Of a stretch of 64,000 bases of DNA, positions 8,266-15,816 are shown in pieces. The position numbers and the translations under genes were made by a program. The stretch is from Enterococcus silesiacus (lineage in GTDB: Bacteria; Bacillota; Bacilli; Lactobacillales; Enterococcaceae). The stretch's first letter is position 1, and the number at the start of each line of letters is the position of its first letter. The notes beneath the pieces are model-generated. The model did not search any database, had not been told where the DNA came from, and saw only the letters and a program-made list of their open reading frames with translations. The stretch covers positions 2,232,001-2,296,000 of the forward strand of contig CP013614.1 of NCBI GenBank assembly GCA_001465115.1, read 5' to 3'.

Positions 8266-8667
8266 TTAATTCTCCTTTAAGATATCAATATCATTTAATG
8301 TTTTATTTCTATTCTCTAATTTTTCTAACTTAAAAGTAGCAGGATTTATTCTTGTACCTATAGAATCAACATTTACTTTATCTATTCTTTCTAAAGAAAA
8401 TGTTATTAAATTATCCTGATTGACTTTAGCAGAAACATGCCAAGATCCAGTTTCTGTATTGTACTTAAATTCAGAAAATTTTATTGACTTTACATCTGAA
8501 TAATTCTGCACAACAAATAATGCTATATTTTTTTTCGCTTGTAATATCTGTTCTTCTTTGACTTTTTCTTCTGCTTTTTTTTCCATATACAATTTCCCTC
8601 CAAATCCTATTCCTAATACAATTAAAATGACAAAAATAAATACTACTACTTTGTTTTTTTTAATCAT
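8266..8667 (-). CDS. DUF1433-like immunity protein for the lipase effector (TilA-like)
   Basis: The 133-residue product has a Lys-rich N-terminus and one membrane helix (VVVFIFVILIVLGIGFGG), then an extracellular domain with a beta-rich core (IKFSEFKYNTETGSWHVSAK). No lipobox Cys is present, so it should be a membrane-anchored rather than lipidated protein. The fold signature and its place next to the lipase fit DUF1433, the family of S. aureus TilA lipoproteins that neutralise TslA outside the membrane. It starts the operon and ends one base before the lipase start. It probably protects the producer from its own lipase (inference from the family). Confidence 0.65.
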   Translation of the reverse strand: MIKKNKVVVFIFVILIVLGIGFGGKLYMEKKAEEKVKEEQILQAKKNIALFVVQNYSDVKSIKFSEFKYNTETGSWHVSAKVNQDNLITFSLERIDKVNVDSIGTRINPATFKLEKLENRNKTLNDIDILKEN

Positions 8668-8732
8668 TTATTTTTCTCCAATCTACAGCAGCAACCCTAT
8701 CTGGTAAAAGCCACTTCATCTCTCTAAATTTC

Positions 8733-8999
8733 TTATAGACCGCGACCAATCACAGAAAAACTATTTTGATTTGCTTCTTCCACATTGTTTGCAACTTCGT
8801 TCAATCATTTGTTGATCTGTTCTAATAATTCAGAAAACTCGCTTACTTTTGGTTTAAAAGTAGTGAATTGATCGTTAAAGCTGTTAAACTCACTAGCTTT
8901 CCAGTTGCCTTGAATCGTATCTTTTTCAGATTGTATTTTTTGTAGAATATCCCGAACTTCTTGTGAATCATCTTTCATTTTATCACAATAAGCTGTTTA
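8733..8999 (-). pseudogene. decayed WXG100 (EsxA-like) protein gene
   Basis: Read on the minus strand from 8996, the frame gives AYCDKMKDDSQEVRDILQ, IQGNWKASEFNSFNDQF, then FSELLEQINK, a TGA stop at 8805-8807, and in the same frame LNEVANNVEEANQNSF to a TAA at 8733-8735. This is the helix-turn-helix pattern of the WXG100 family, with the turn W-x-x in place of WXG. The first 20 or so residues are missing (an in-frame TAA precedes) and an internal stop breaks the second helix. It is therefore a dead substrate of the type VII system, next to the live lipase module. Confidence 0.7.
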
Positions 9000-9061
9000 T
9001 TTTTATCAAAATATTAAAAAAAGACCTATATTTCTGATAGAAAACAAGACTTTTGACGGAT

Positions 9062-9525
9062 TCATTTGTCATTCATAACCAGACTATGGTAAGCACCATC
9101 AATTCGATCAGCCATCTTTCCATCTTTTTCCATCTCAATAATAATGGCAAACTCTCGACCGGTCACTCGAAGTCCTCCGACAGCATCGTTCCTATTGCGA
9201 TAATTATAAAACATACCTGGGTTGTCTTTTGCCCATTTTTTCCATCCTTTGACATCATGCTTCCAGCATAAGGACCATTGAACCCTACATTCATCCACTT
9301 ATTTTCTGCGGCAATGTAAAAAGCTAAACTTTCCCCTAAAGAATGTCCTGTCGTTGTAATTGTCGCAAAAGGATACTGATTTCTAATAGAGTCTGCGAAT
9401 TGCTGGGCTGTGACAGATTGGGCGTCCACCGTTTCGGGTACCTCAAATCAATCAAATGATTTAAGTTTATCGCATCCTGCACCAACTGTCTGTATATCTG
9501 TTGCTATATCTAAATCATCCTATTT
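9062..9525 (-). pseudogene. decayed partial copy of the lipase effector gene
   Basis: About 440 bases match the lipase gene at roughly 7,578-8,020 almost base for base, covering the stretch from MVDAQSVTAQQFADS through GHSLGESLAF to GGAYHSL. One or two bases are lost in the T run near 9,240, shifting the frame, and both ends are missing, so no functional lipase can be made. The high identity suggests a recent duplication or recombination between effector cassettes. It separates the type VII island from the Tag gene. Confidence 0.85.
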
Positions 9526-9548
9526 AGAGTTATATTTCTAAGGAGTTA

Positions 9549-10079
9549 TCATAACTCTTGATTCAACACTTCATCTTGAATCATTCCACTAGCTTTCATA
9601 AACATATATGTCACAACTGGACCGACAAAGGTAAAACCCTGTTTTTTCATATCTTTCGCGACATTTTTAGATAACGGGGTAACATTTGGAACCTCATACG
9701 CTTCTTCATACACATTCAAACACGGAACACCACCAACAAAATCCCACATATACTCAGCAAAACTGCCGTATTCTTGTTGCACTGCTAAAATCGCTTGGGC
9801 ATTTTGGATCGTGGCGTTGATTTTTCTTTGGTTGCGAATCATTTCAGGATCTTGCATGATTTTTTCCACATCGTCTGGCATCATCCCTGCAACTTTTTGA
9901 ATCTCCATATTATGGAAGTTTCTCAAAAAAACCTCTAATTTACCAGCGGCCGCTTTCCAACTTAATCCAGCCTGAAAAGTTCCTACAGTCAGTAAAATAA
10001 AAAGTAAACGATCATCATGTGTGGGTTTGCCCCATTGGTTGTGGTACCAGTCGAATTTTGACTGTTGCTTTTTTTTCAT
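9549..10079 (-). CDS. tag: DNA-3-methyladenine glycosylase I
   Basis: The 176-residue product removes 3-methyladenine from alkylated DNA. Family features are visible: the early WYHNQWGKPTHDDRLLFILL segment, the aromatic-rich GLSWKAAAGKLE pocket region, the helix IRNQRKINATIQNA, and the end GFTFVGPVVTYMFMKASGM. Length fits (180-190 usual). The N-terminal Cys and some zinc ligands of E. coli Tag appear to be replaced, as in a subset of Firmicute members. It stands alone, with a strong terminator region downstream belonging to the next operon. Confidence 0.85.
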   Translation of the reverse strand: MKKKQQSKFDWYHNQWGKPTHDDRLLFILLTVGTFQAGLSWKAAAGKLEVFLRNFHNMEIQKVAGMMPDDVEKIMQDPEMIRNQRKINATIQNAQAILAVQQEYGSFAEYMWDFVGGVPCLNVYEEAYEVPNVTPLSKNVAKDMKKQGFTFVGPVVTYMFMKASGMIQDEVLNQEL

Positions 10080-10142
10080 CTTTTTCTCCTATGAATCTCT
10101 ATTTCTTTTATAATAGCATAACGAGTTCGTTATATCTCAACT

Positions 10143-10171
10143 AAAAAGAGTCTGGAGTATATCCAGACTCT
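10143..10171 (-). terminator. terminator of the PTS/transketolase operon
   Basis: AGAGTCTGGA and TCCAGACTCT form a perfect ten-base stem with a five-base loop, followed on the minus strand by TTTTTAG. Confidence 0.85.
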
Positions 10172-10183
10172 AAACCTGTTTAT

Positions 10184-11107
10184 CTATTTTAATAAGTCTA
10201 ACATCGCTTTTGAAATATCAACAGCTTTCAATCCATAAACTTCTTTTAAATACGCCATTTTACCCACTTGACCGAATTGCTCTTTTACACCGACCCGCTT
10301 CATTTTTACTGGATGATTTTCAGCAACGATTTCGGCTACAGCACTTCCTAATCCACCGATCACATTGTGATTCTCCGCTGTTACGATCGGCCCTAGTTTA
10401 GCTGCTTTAATCACGATGTCTTCATTCATTGGTTTGATTCTAAACAAATCGATCACTTGAACTGAAATTCCTTTTTTCTCTAAATCATCCGCTGCCTGAA
10501 GGGCTTCTTCTACCATAATTCCACTAGAAAAAATCGTCCCTTGTGTTCCCTCTTTTAGCTTACAATAACCTTTAGAAAAATCTTCTTTTCCATTATAAAG
10601 TGACTTTGCTTGTTTACGGATCGTCCGAATATAGAATAACCCTTGGGCTGTGTGAGCATATTCCAAAATGGCTTTAAATTGATAAGGATCTGATACTTCA
10701 TAGATCTGATTTCTCGGAATCACGCGCATCAAGGCAATATCTTCAAACGGCATATGCGTTCCGCCATTCATTTCAGCAGTTACTCCTGGATCAGTTCCCA
10801 CGATGACTGCATGATTTTGAGCATAACCAAGTGAAAGAAAGACTTGATCAAAAGAGCGTCTCGTAGCAAAAGGAGCAAAGGTATGGATAAATGGAATAAA
10901 TCCCGTTACAGCCAAACCAGCGGCTGCTCCCATTTCTTCTGCTTCCATAATGCCCACATTAATATAACGCTTGCCTAGTTGTTCCTTTAATTTACTCGTC
11001 CCCATCGAACTTGCTAGATCCGCTTCTAAGGCGACGATTTTCTGATCTTTTTGGGCTAATTCTAGAATTGTTTTTGTATACACTTGCCGCATCTCTAAGT
11101 CTTTCAT
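10184..11107 (-). CDS. transketolase, C-terminal subunit
   Basis: The 307-residue product is the pyrimidine-binding plus C-terminal half of a split transketolase. Visible are VALEADLASSMG, the core IMEAEEMGAAAGLAVTGF and the C-terminal AENHNVIGGLGSAVAEIV. It forms an active enzyme only with the N-terminal subunit encoded just upstream; the two overlap by one base (ATG/TAA). Split transketolases of this type commonly act on special sugar phosphates rather than in the housekeeping pentose phosphate pathway. It closes a five-gene operon whose transporter is an ascorbate-type PTS. Confidence 0.93.
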   Translation of the reverse strand: MKDLEMRQVYTKTILELAQKDQKIVALEADLASSMGTSKLKEQLGKRYINVGIMEAEEMGAAAGLAVTGFIPFIHTFAPFATRRSFDQVFLSLGYAQNHAVIVGTDPGVTAEMNGGTHMPFEDIALMRVIPRNQIYEVSDPYQFKAILEYAHTAQGLFYIRTIRKQAKSLYNGKEDFSKGYCKLKEGTQGTIFSSGIMVEEALQAADDLEKKGISVQVIDLFRIKPMNEDIVIKAAKLGPIVTAENHNVIGGLGSAVAEIVAENHPVKMKRVGVKEQFGQVGKMAYLKEVYGLKAVDISKAMLDLLK

Positions 11108-11937
11108 TACTGATTCACCTCGATCTTTTCAGCTAATGTTGCGATTGCTTCTTTTATTGCTATTTTTCCTGCCTCATCTGGACGAACATGATGATTATCC
11201 ACTAACTCTTCAAAGTAAAGAACCCCTTGTCCTTTTATTGTATCTAAAACAATTGCTGTCGGTTTACCATTTACTTGTTTCCCCTGAATAACCGCTTCTT
11301 CAATCGCCATTACATCGCCACCGTCAACACGCCAACTATTAAACCCAAACGCCTGCATTTTTTCGACAAAATCAAACGGATCGCAAATATCTGTTGTATA
11401 ACCATCCAATTGCTTCTTGTTATCATCGATCAACACGATCAAATGATCCAGCTTGTGATGCGCCGCAAACTGAAAGGCTTCCCAACATTGACCTTCATTT
11501 AATTCCCCATCACCAACGATTGCATAGGTATAATTACTTTTACCTAACAATTGATTGCCTTTCGCAATTCCTGTCGCAGCTGAGATCCCTTGTCCAAGCG
11601 ATCCTGTGGTCATATCTACACCTGGTGTTTTGATTCGATCTGGATGTGACGGTAATTTAGTGCCATTTTGATTTAAGCTATAAAGAAATTCTTCATCAAA
11701 ATAGCCTTTTAAAAACAACGTAGCATAAAGAGCAGGTCCTGCATGCCCTTTCGATAAAACAAAATAATCACGATCTGGATCATCTTTTCTTTCTGGCGAC
11801 ACATTCAAGACTTTCCCATACAGAACTGCCAACGTTTCAACAATAGACAAGCTACCGCCAAAATGCCCAAATCCTAAATTATCTAGCTCTCTCATCGTAT
11901 AATACCGAATCTGATCCGCAAATTTTGTCGTTTCCAT
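11107..11937 (-). CDS. transketolase, N-terminal (TPP-binding) subunit
   Basis: The 276-residue product holds the thiamine diphosphate site: GDGELNEGQCWEAFQFAA through LIDDN, plus KGHAGPALYATLF and the glycine-rich TTGSLGQGISAATGIA. It partners with the C-terminal subunit that overlaps its end. Its own start overlaps the stop of the PTS IIC gene by one base, so transporter and enzyme are tightly co-expressed. This ties the transketolase to whatever sugar the PTS imports. Confidence 0.93.
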   Translation of the reverse strand: METTKFADQIRYYTMRELDNLGFGHFGGSLSIVETLAVLYGKVLNVSPERKDDPDRDYFVLSKGHAGPALYATLFLKGYFDEEFLYSLNQNGTKLPSHPDRIKTPGVDMTTGSLGQGISAATGIAKGNQLLGKSNYTYAIVGDGELNEGQCWEAFQFAAHHKLDHLIVLIDDNKKQLDGYTTDICDPFDFVEKMQAFGFNSWRVDGGDVMAIEEAVIQGKQVNGKPTAIVLDTIKGQGVLYFEELVDNHHVRPDEAGKIAIKEAIATLAEKIEVNQ

Positions 11938-13304
11938 TAAGCTGCCTCCTTCGTTTCAGTCGTTTTTTTCTTGCCGAAAACCGTTAATCCAATCAATAAC
12001 GCCAACACTGCTAAAACGCCAGCAACAACAGCAATTTGACCACCCATATCGGCTAATTTACCAAGGAAAATCCCCGTCACACCATAATCTGTATCAGAGA
12101 AAGTCGATCCTTGGAAACCTAAATCCCCCATAACGGGCATCAATAAAATCGGCATAAAGCTGATAATCACCCCATGAATAAATGACCCTACAACCGCTCC
12201 TCGAACACCACCAGTAGCATTGCCAAAAACACCGGCTGTCGCACCACAGAAGAAATGCGGCACCACACCAGGAATAATCACTGTCGTACCTGTTGCAATC
12301 ATAATAAATAAACTAACAATTCCACCAACAAAGCTAGTTAAAAAGCCAATCAAAACTGCATTTGGTGCATAAGGAAAAACGATTGGACAATCCAACGCTG
12401 GTATCGAATTCGGCACTAATTTTTCAGAAATCCCTTTAAATGCGGGCACAATTTCAGCTAAAATCAAACGAACCCCCGCTAAAATCACAAACACACCTGC
12501 CGCAAACATCCCTGCTTGTTGTAGTGCATAAATAATATAATTGGTTCCATTACTAAGATTTTCAGCAATAAACTCATTTCCTGCAAACAAGGCCACAATT
12601 GTATACACAATCCCCATCGTCAACGTAATACTAACTGTTGAATCACGTAAAAATGACAAGCCTTTTGGAAAATTGATATCCTCGGTTGATTTCTCTTTAT
12701 TTCCCACATATTTACCGATAAACCCACTAAGAGCATAGCCAAAATTCCCTGTATGACCTAAAGCCACTGAATCATTTTTGGTAATTTGTTTGGTAAACGG
12801 CTGAGCGATCGCAGGGAAAATCGTATTCGCTAATCCTAACGCCAAGCCACCAACTAACACTAACGGTACGGCACTCATTTTTGTGACACTCATGATCACA
12901 GCAATCATACACGCCATATAAAGCGTGGCATGACCTGTTAAATAGATATATTTAAATTTCGTAATACGGGCGATCAAAATATTAAACGCCATTCCCGCTA
13001 ACATAATAAGTGCTGTATATGTCCCATATTTTGTCAAAGCCAAGGCAACGATTGCTTCATTATTCGGCACCACACCTTGCATATTAAACGCATGCTGGAA
13101 CATTTCTCCAAATGGCGCCAGTGAGCCTTCGATCACGCCAGCACCTGCTGTTACCACTAAAAACCCAACAAAGGTTTTGATACCACCACGGACAACATCT
13201 GAAATTGGCTTTTTCTGTAACCCTAGGCCCAGAACTGCGATCAAGGCTACCAGAATTGCTGGGGTGCTTGCAATGTCGATCAATATATTTAAGATACTAT
13301 TCAT
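11937..13304 (-). CDS. ascorbate-family PTS transporter, IIC component
   Basis: The 455-residue integral membrane protein has about 11-12 hydrophobic segments and the hallmarks of the UlaA/SgaT family (GGIKTFVGFLVVTAGAGVI, GNFGYALSGFIGKYVG, ALDCPIVFPYAPNAVLIGF). It moves a sugar acid or related compound across the membrane with phosphorylation via the IIB encoded upstream and the IIA domain on the regulator. None of the usual ascorbate enzymes (lactonase, UlaD, UlaE, UlaF) is nearby, so ascorbate itself is doubtful. The coupled split transketolase argues for a different carbohydrate. Confidence 0.9.
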   Translation of the reverse strand: MNSILNILIDIASTPAILVALIAVLGLGLQKKPISDVVRGGIKTFVGFLVVTAGAGVIEGSLAPFGEMFQHAFNMQGVVPNNEAIVALALTKYGTYTALIMLAGMAFNILIARITKFKYIYLTGHATLYMACMIAVIMSVTKMSAVPLVLVGGLALGLANTIFPAIAQPFTKQITKNDSVALGHTGNFGYALSGFIGKYVGNKEKSTEDINFPKGLSFLRDSTVSITLTMGIVYTIVALFAGNEFIAENLSNGTNYIIYALQQAGMFAAGVFVILAGVRLILAEIVPAFKGISEKLVPNSIPALDCPIVFPYAPNAVLIGFLTSFVGGIVSLFIMIATGTTVIIPGVVPHFFCGATAGVFGNATGGVRGAVVGSFIHGVIISFMPILLMPVMGDLGFQGSTFSDTDYGVTGIFLGKLADMGGQIAVVAGVLAVLALLIGLTVFGKKKTTETKEAA

Positions 13305-13329
13305 ATTTTTCTCCTACCTTCTTTAGACT

Positions 13330-13611
13330 TTAGAGTAACCCTTCATCCACACAAACTGCTCTGACCTTTTCTCTTAACTCATCCATATCGATAATACTAT
13401 CTAGAACAACCACATTCCCTAAATGCTGCGCACTATCCGCTAAATCCCCACCCACAAAAAAGACATCTGCCAAATCCGGTGTTGCACTTCCCATATCATA
13501 ATGCGCCACCTCAACTCCTGTTACCCCTAATTCGTTCAAGACACTATTGATATTCATTTCCACCATAAAACTAGATCCTAATCCAGATCCACAAACTGCT
13601 GCCATTTTCAT
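13330..13611 (-). CDS. PTS IIB component, ascorbate/lactose-type fold
   Basis: The 93-residue cytoplasmic phosphocarrier has the active-site Cys at residue 7 in AAVCGSGLGSSFMVEMN. It takes phosphate from the IIA domain at the end of the neighbouring regulator and passes it to the sugar bound by IIC. The start overlaps the regulator's stop by four bases. Length and motif are typical of SgaB/UlaB-type proteins. Confidence 0.92.
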   Translation of the reverse strand: MKMAAVCGSGLGSSFMVEMNINSVLNELGVTGVEVAHYDMGSATPDLADVFFVGGDLADSAQHLGNVVVLDSIIDMDELREKVRAVCVDEGLL

Positions 13612-15659
13612 AATGATTCTCCTTCCTTTAATAACTGAATAATTGTTGCTTGGTCTTTTGCTGCTAATAGCTTCTCTAAATTCTCCTTGTTCGATAAAAT
13701 TTTCGTTAAACTCGCCAACGCTTTTAAATGCATTTCACTATCAACCGCTGCCAAACAGATAAAAATCGTAATCTCATGCTTAGGATCATCTAAAAGTAAA
13801 ACAGGTTCTTTCACCTTTAAAAGCGACATGCCTAATTGCTTGACCCCATCTTCAGGCCTGGCATGAGGCAATGCGATTCCTTTACCAATATGAATAAAGG
13901 CGCCGTAATCTTTGACCTTTTGGATCATGGCTTCAATATAGTTCTCTGTAATCTTCCCTTGAGCTTTCAAGGGTTGGGCCGCATAAGCAATCGCTTCTTC
14001 CCACGTTAATTTTTTATCCGTCAACTGGATCATCTCTGTCGTTAGCAACTCCGATAGCATTGGCTTCTCATCTTCTTTCACTTTTAATTTCTTGATCATT
14101 TTTCGATTTAAGATCCGGTACATTTTTTCTTTAGTAACGCCTTTTTTTAATTCGATATACGGTAATAAGGTCTCAATAATTTCGTCGATAGAAGGGACAA
14201 TAATTCCTGGGATCAATAAATCTTCCTGCACACAGCGCATTAATTTGTTTTTTTCTAATTGGGACATGATCGGATTGACTAGATACGTTTTCTTTGGGGC
14301 ATTCAACAGAACACTGGAAAAAATCACATCATATTCAGCTTCAGCAATACTTTCAAGCTGATCGACTGTTGTCGTTAAACTAAAATCGATCGTTGGAAAA
14401 AGTTCCTTCAACTCTGATTGCATAATCAAAGACGAACTGATGCCACTTGGACACAAAACCAATGCTTTATAACGGATCACCCGATTTAACTCCCGTTGAT
14501 TGCCAATTTCACCACCGAATAAAATCGTAAAATAACCAACTTCTTCCTCTGGAATTGACTGGCCTACCAACATTTCTAAAGGGTGTAGCGCGTTTTTTGT
14601 TAAAGTAAATATTTCACCATATTGTTCTTTGATTTCTTCTGTCAGCACATTGGTTAGCGAAAAATGATACTTGATTCTAAAAAATGCTGGCACTAAATGA
14701 TAAAAAAGATCGAGTAGTAATTTTCGGTAAGCTTTAAACTCGATTGCCGCTAAACGCTCCATCTCATGAATGACCTGACTCGCACATTCTAGTAAAAATT
14801 CTAATGCTGTATCACGGACTTCTCCTTGCGTGATTGTCATAAAAATTAAAGTGAAATAGAATTGCTCATTTTCTAGGTCTACTATTTCAGGAAATTTTGC
14901 TAAAAACAACTGACTTCCATAAAAAGCATTCAACTCTTTTAGCGTCTCTCTTGCTTGTCTATCCAACCTACAAGAATGTGTTTTTGCCCGTTTTAAAACA
15001 TACGCCATAAAATAAATTGTCTCTTCGATTCGACTTGGCACTATCACTAACTCACTTGCTTTAATCGTTTCAAAAAGATAAGAACGAACACCTGCTTCAA
15101 ACGTTTTTGAATACTTCATCAACCCTTTTTTCAATCCCCATTTCCCTGAAACTTGCGTCATGACTTTCGCGATCATCTGATGGGCTTGAATCCGAAGCTG
15201 CTCTTCACAACCAGATAAATAGAAACCATTTCTTCGTGAATAATCCAAACTGATTTGCTGCTTAGCTAAATGCTTACGCAACTTTTTGATGTCCGCTAAA
15301 ATCGTATTCTTACTCACTTGAAAAAATTCTTGATAATGGTAAACAGATAAATCCTCTTCTGCAATAAACGTCAGCAGATAAAGTAACGCCTGTCTTTCAT
15401 ACTCTAAATAGAAAATCTCTGTTTCCAGCTTACCAAAATGAAGTTCTAACCATTTATCGACGACTTGCTTTGAAAAATAGATCTTTCCTTCTTCACAATA
15501 GATTGGTTCGTAAGAAAATTGCTGCAGTTGCTCATCAATTTTTCCTAGCTGATCAATCACTGTTTCGGTAGGTAATCCTGTAATCTCATTGATCTCTTGA
15601 ATAGTGTAACCCACTCCATGCGGCCTATCGATAAGATAACTCATTCGATAATCAATCAT
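13608..15659 (-). CDS. BglG-family PRD regulator with PTS IIB-like and IIA domains
   Basis: The 683-residue product reads as an N-terminal helix-turn-helix region (to about 130), then two PTS regulation domains with charged helical segments (about 170-390). Next comes a IIB-like domain with Cys in ALVLCPSGISSS (about 400-480) and a C-terminal IIA domain of the fructose/mannitol/ascorbate type with the phosphoryl His in GIALPHARPED (about 535-680). Such MtlR/LicR-type activators sense the state of the PTS. It is the first gene of its operon and probably activates it; the IIA domain may also supply phosphate to the transporter, since no other IIA gene is present. Confidence 0.9.
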   Translation of the reverse strand: MIDYRMSYLIDRPHGVGYTIQEINEITGLPTETVIDQLGKIDEQLQQFSYEPIYCEEGKIYFSKQVVDKWLELHFGKLETEIFYLEYERQALLYLLTFIAEEDLSVYHYQEFFQVSKNTILADIKKLRKHLAKQQISLDYSRRNGFYLSGCEEQLRIQAHQMIAKVMTQVSGKWGLKKGLMKYSKTFEAGVRSYLFETIKASELVIVPSRIEETIYFMAYVLKRAKTHSCRLDRQARETLKELNAFYGSQLFLAKFPEIVDLENEQFYFTLIFMTITQGEVRDTALEFLLECASQVIHEMERLAAIEFKAYRKLLLDLFYHLVPAFFRIKYHFSLTNVLTEEIKEQYGEIFTLTKNALHPLEMLVGQSIPEEEVGYFTILFGGEIGNQRELNRVIRYKALVLCPSGISSSLIMQSELKELFPTIDFSLTTTVDQLESIAEAEYDVIFSSVLLNAPKKTYLVNPIMSQLEKNKLMRCVQEDLLIPGIIVPSIDEIIETLLPYIELKKGVTKEKMYRILNRKMIKKLKVKEDEKPMLSELLTTEMIQLTDKKLTWEEAIAYAAQPLKAQGKITENYIEAMIQKVKDYGAFIHIGKGIALPHARPEDGVKQLGMSLLKVKEPVLLLDDPKHEITIFICLAAVDSEMHLKALASLTKILSNKENLEKLLAAKDQATIIQLLKEGESL

Positions 15660-15686
15660 TTTGTTCCTCCTGTATTCACTATATAA

Positions 15687-15700
15687 TGTAAACGCTACAA
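15687..15700. promoter_or_regulatory. probable cre site upstream of the PTS regulator operon
   Basis: TGTAAACGCTACAA matches the CcpA-binding consensus TGWAANCGNTNWCA at 12 of 14 positions and lies about 30 bases before the regulator's start codon, close to the expected promoter. Carbon catabolite repression of this operon is likely. Confidence 0.6.
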
Positions 15701-15767
15701 AACAAAGAAACGTTGGGTCTAATCTGTTTTTGATTTTTCAAAATGATTGGACTCAATTAAAAAAATA

Positions 15768-15815
15768 ACAAAAAAGCCATGGAAGTCAATTGATTACTGA
15801 CCCCATAGCTATTTT
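15768..15815 (-). terminator. terminator of the GH65/PTS/GH1 operon
   Basis: AACAAAATAGC-TATGG-GTCA on the minus strand pairs with TGAC-CCATG-GCTTTTTTGTT around a nine-base loop, followed by a T-rich tail, just after the phosphorylase stop codon. Confidence 0.7.
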
Positions 15816-15816
15816 G

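Noticed and set aside
13608..15659. Antiterminator target (RAT-like hairpin) for the BglG-type protein
   Set aside because: The protein has a helix-turn-helix N-terminus instead of the RNA-binding CAT domain, and no terminator/antiterminator pair lies upstream of the operon.
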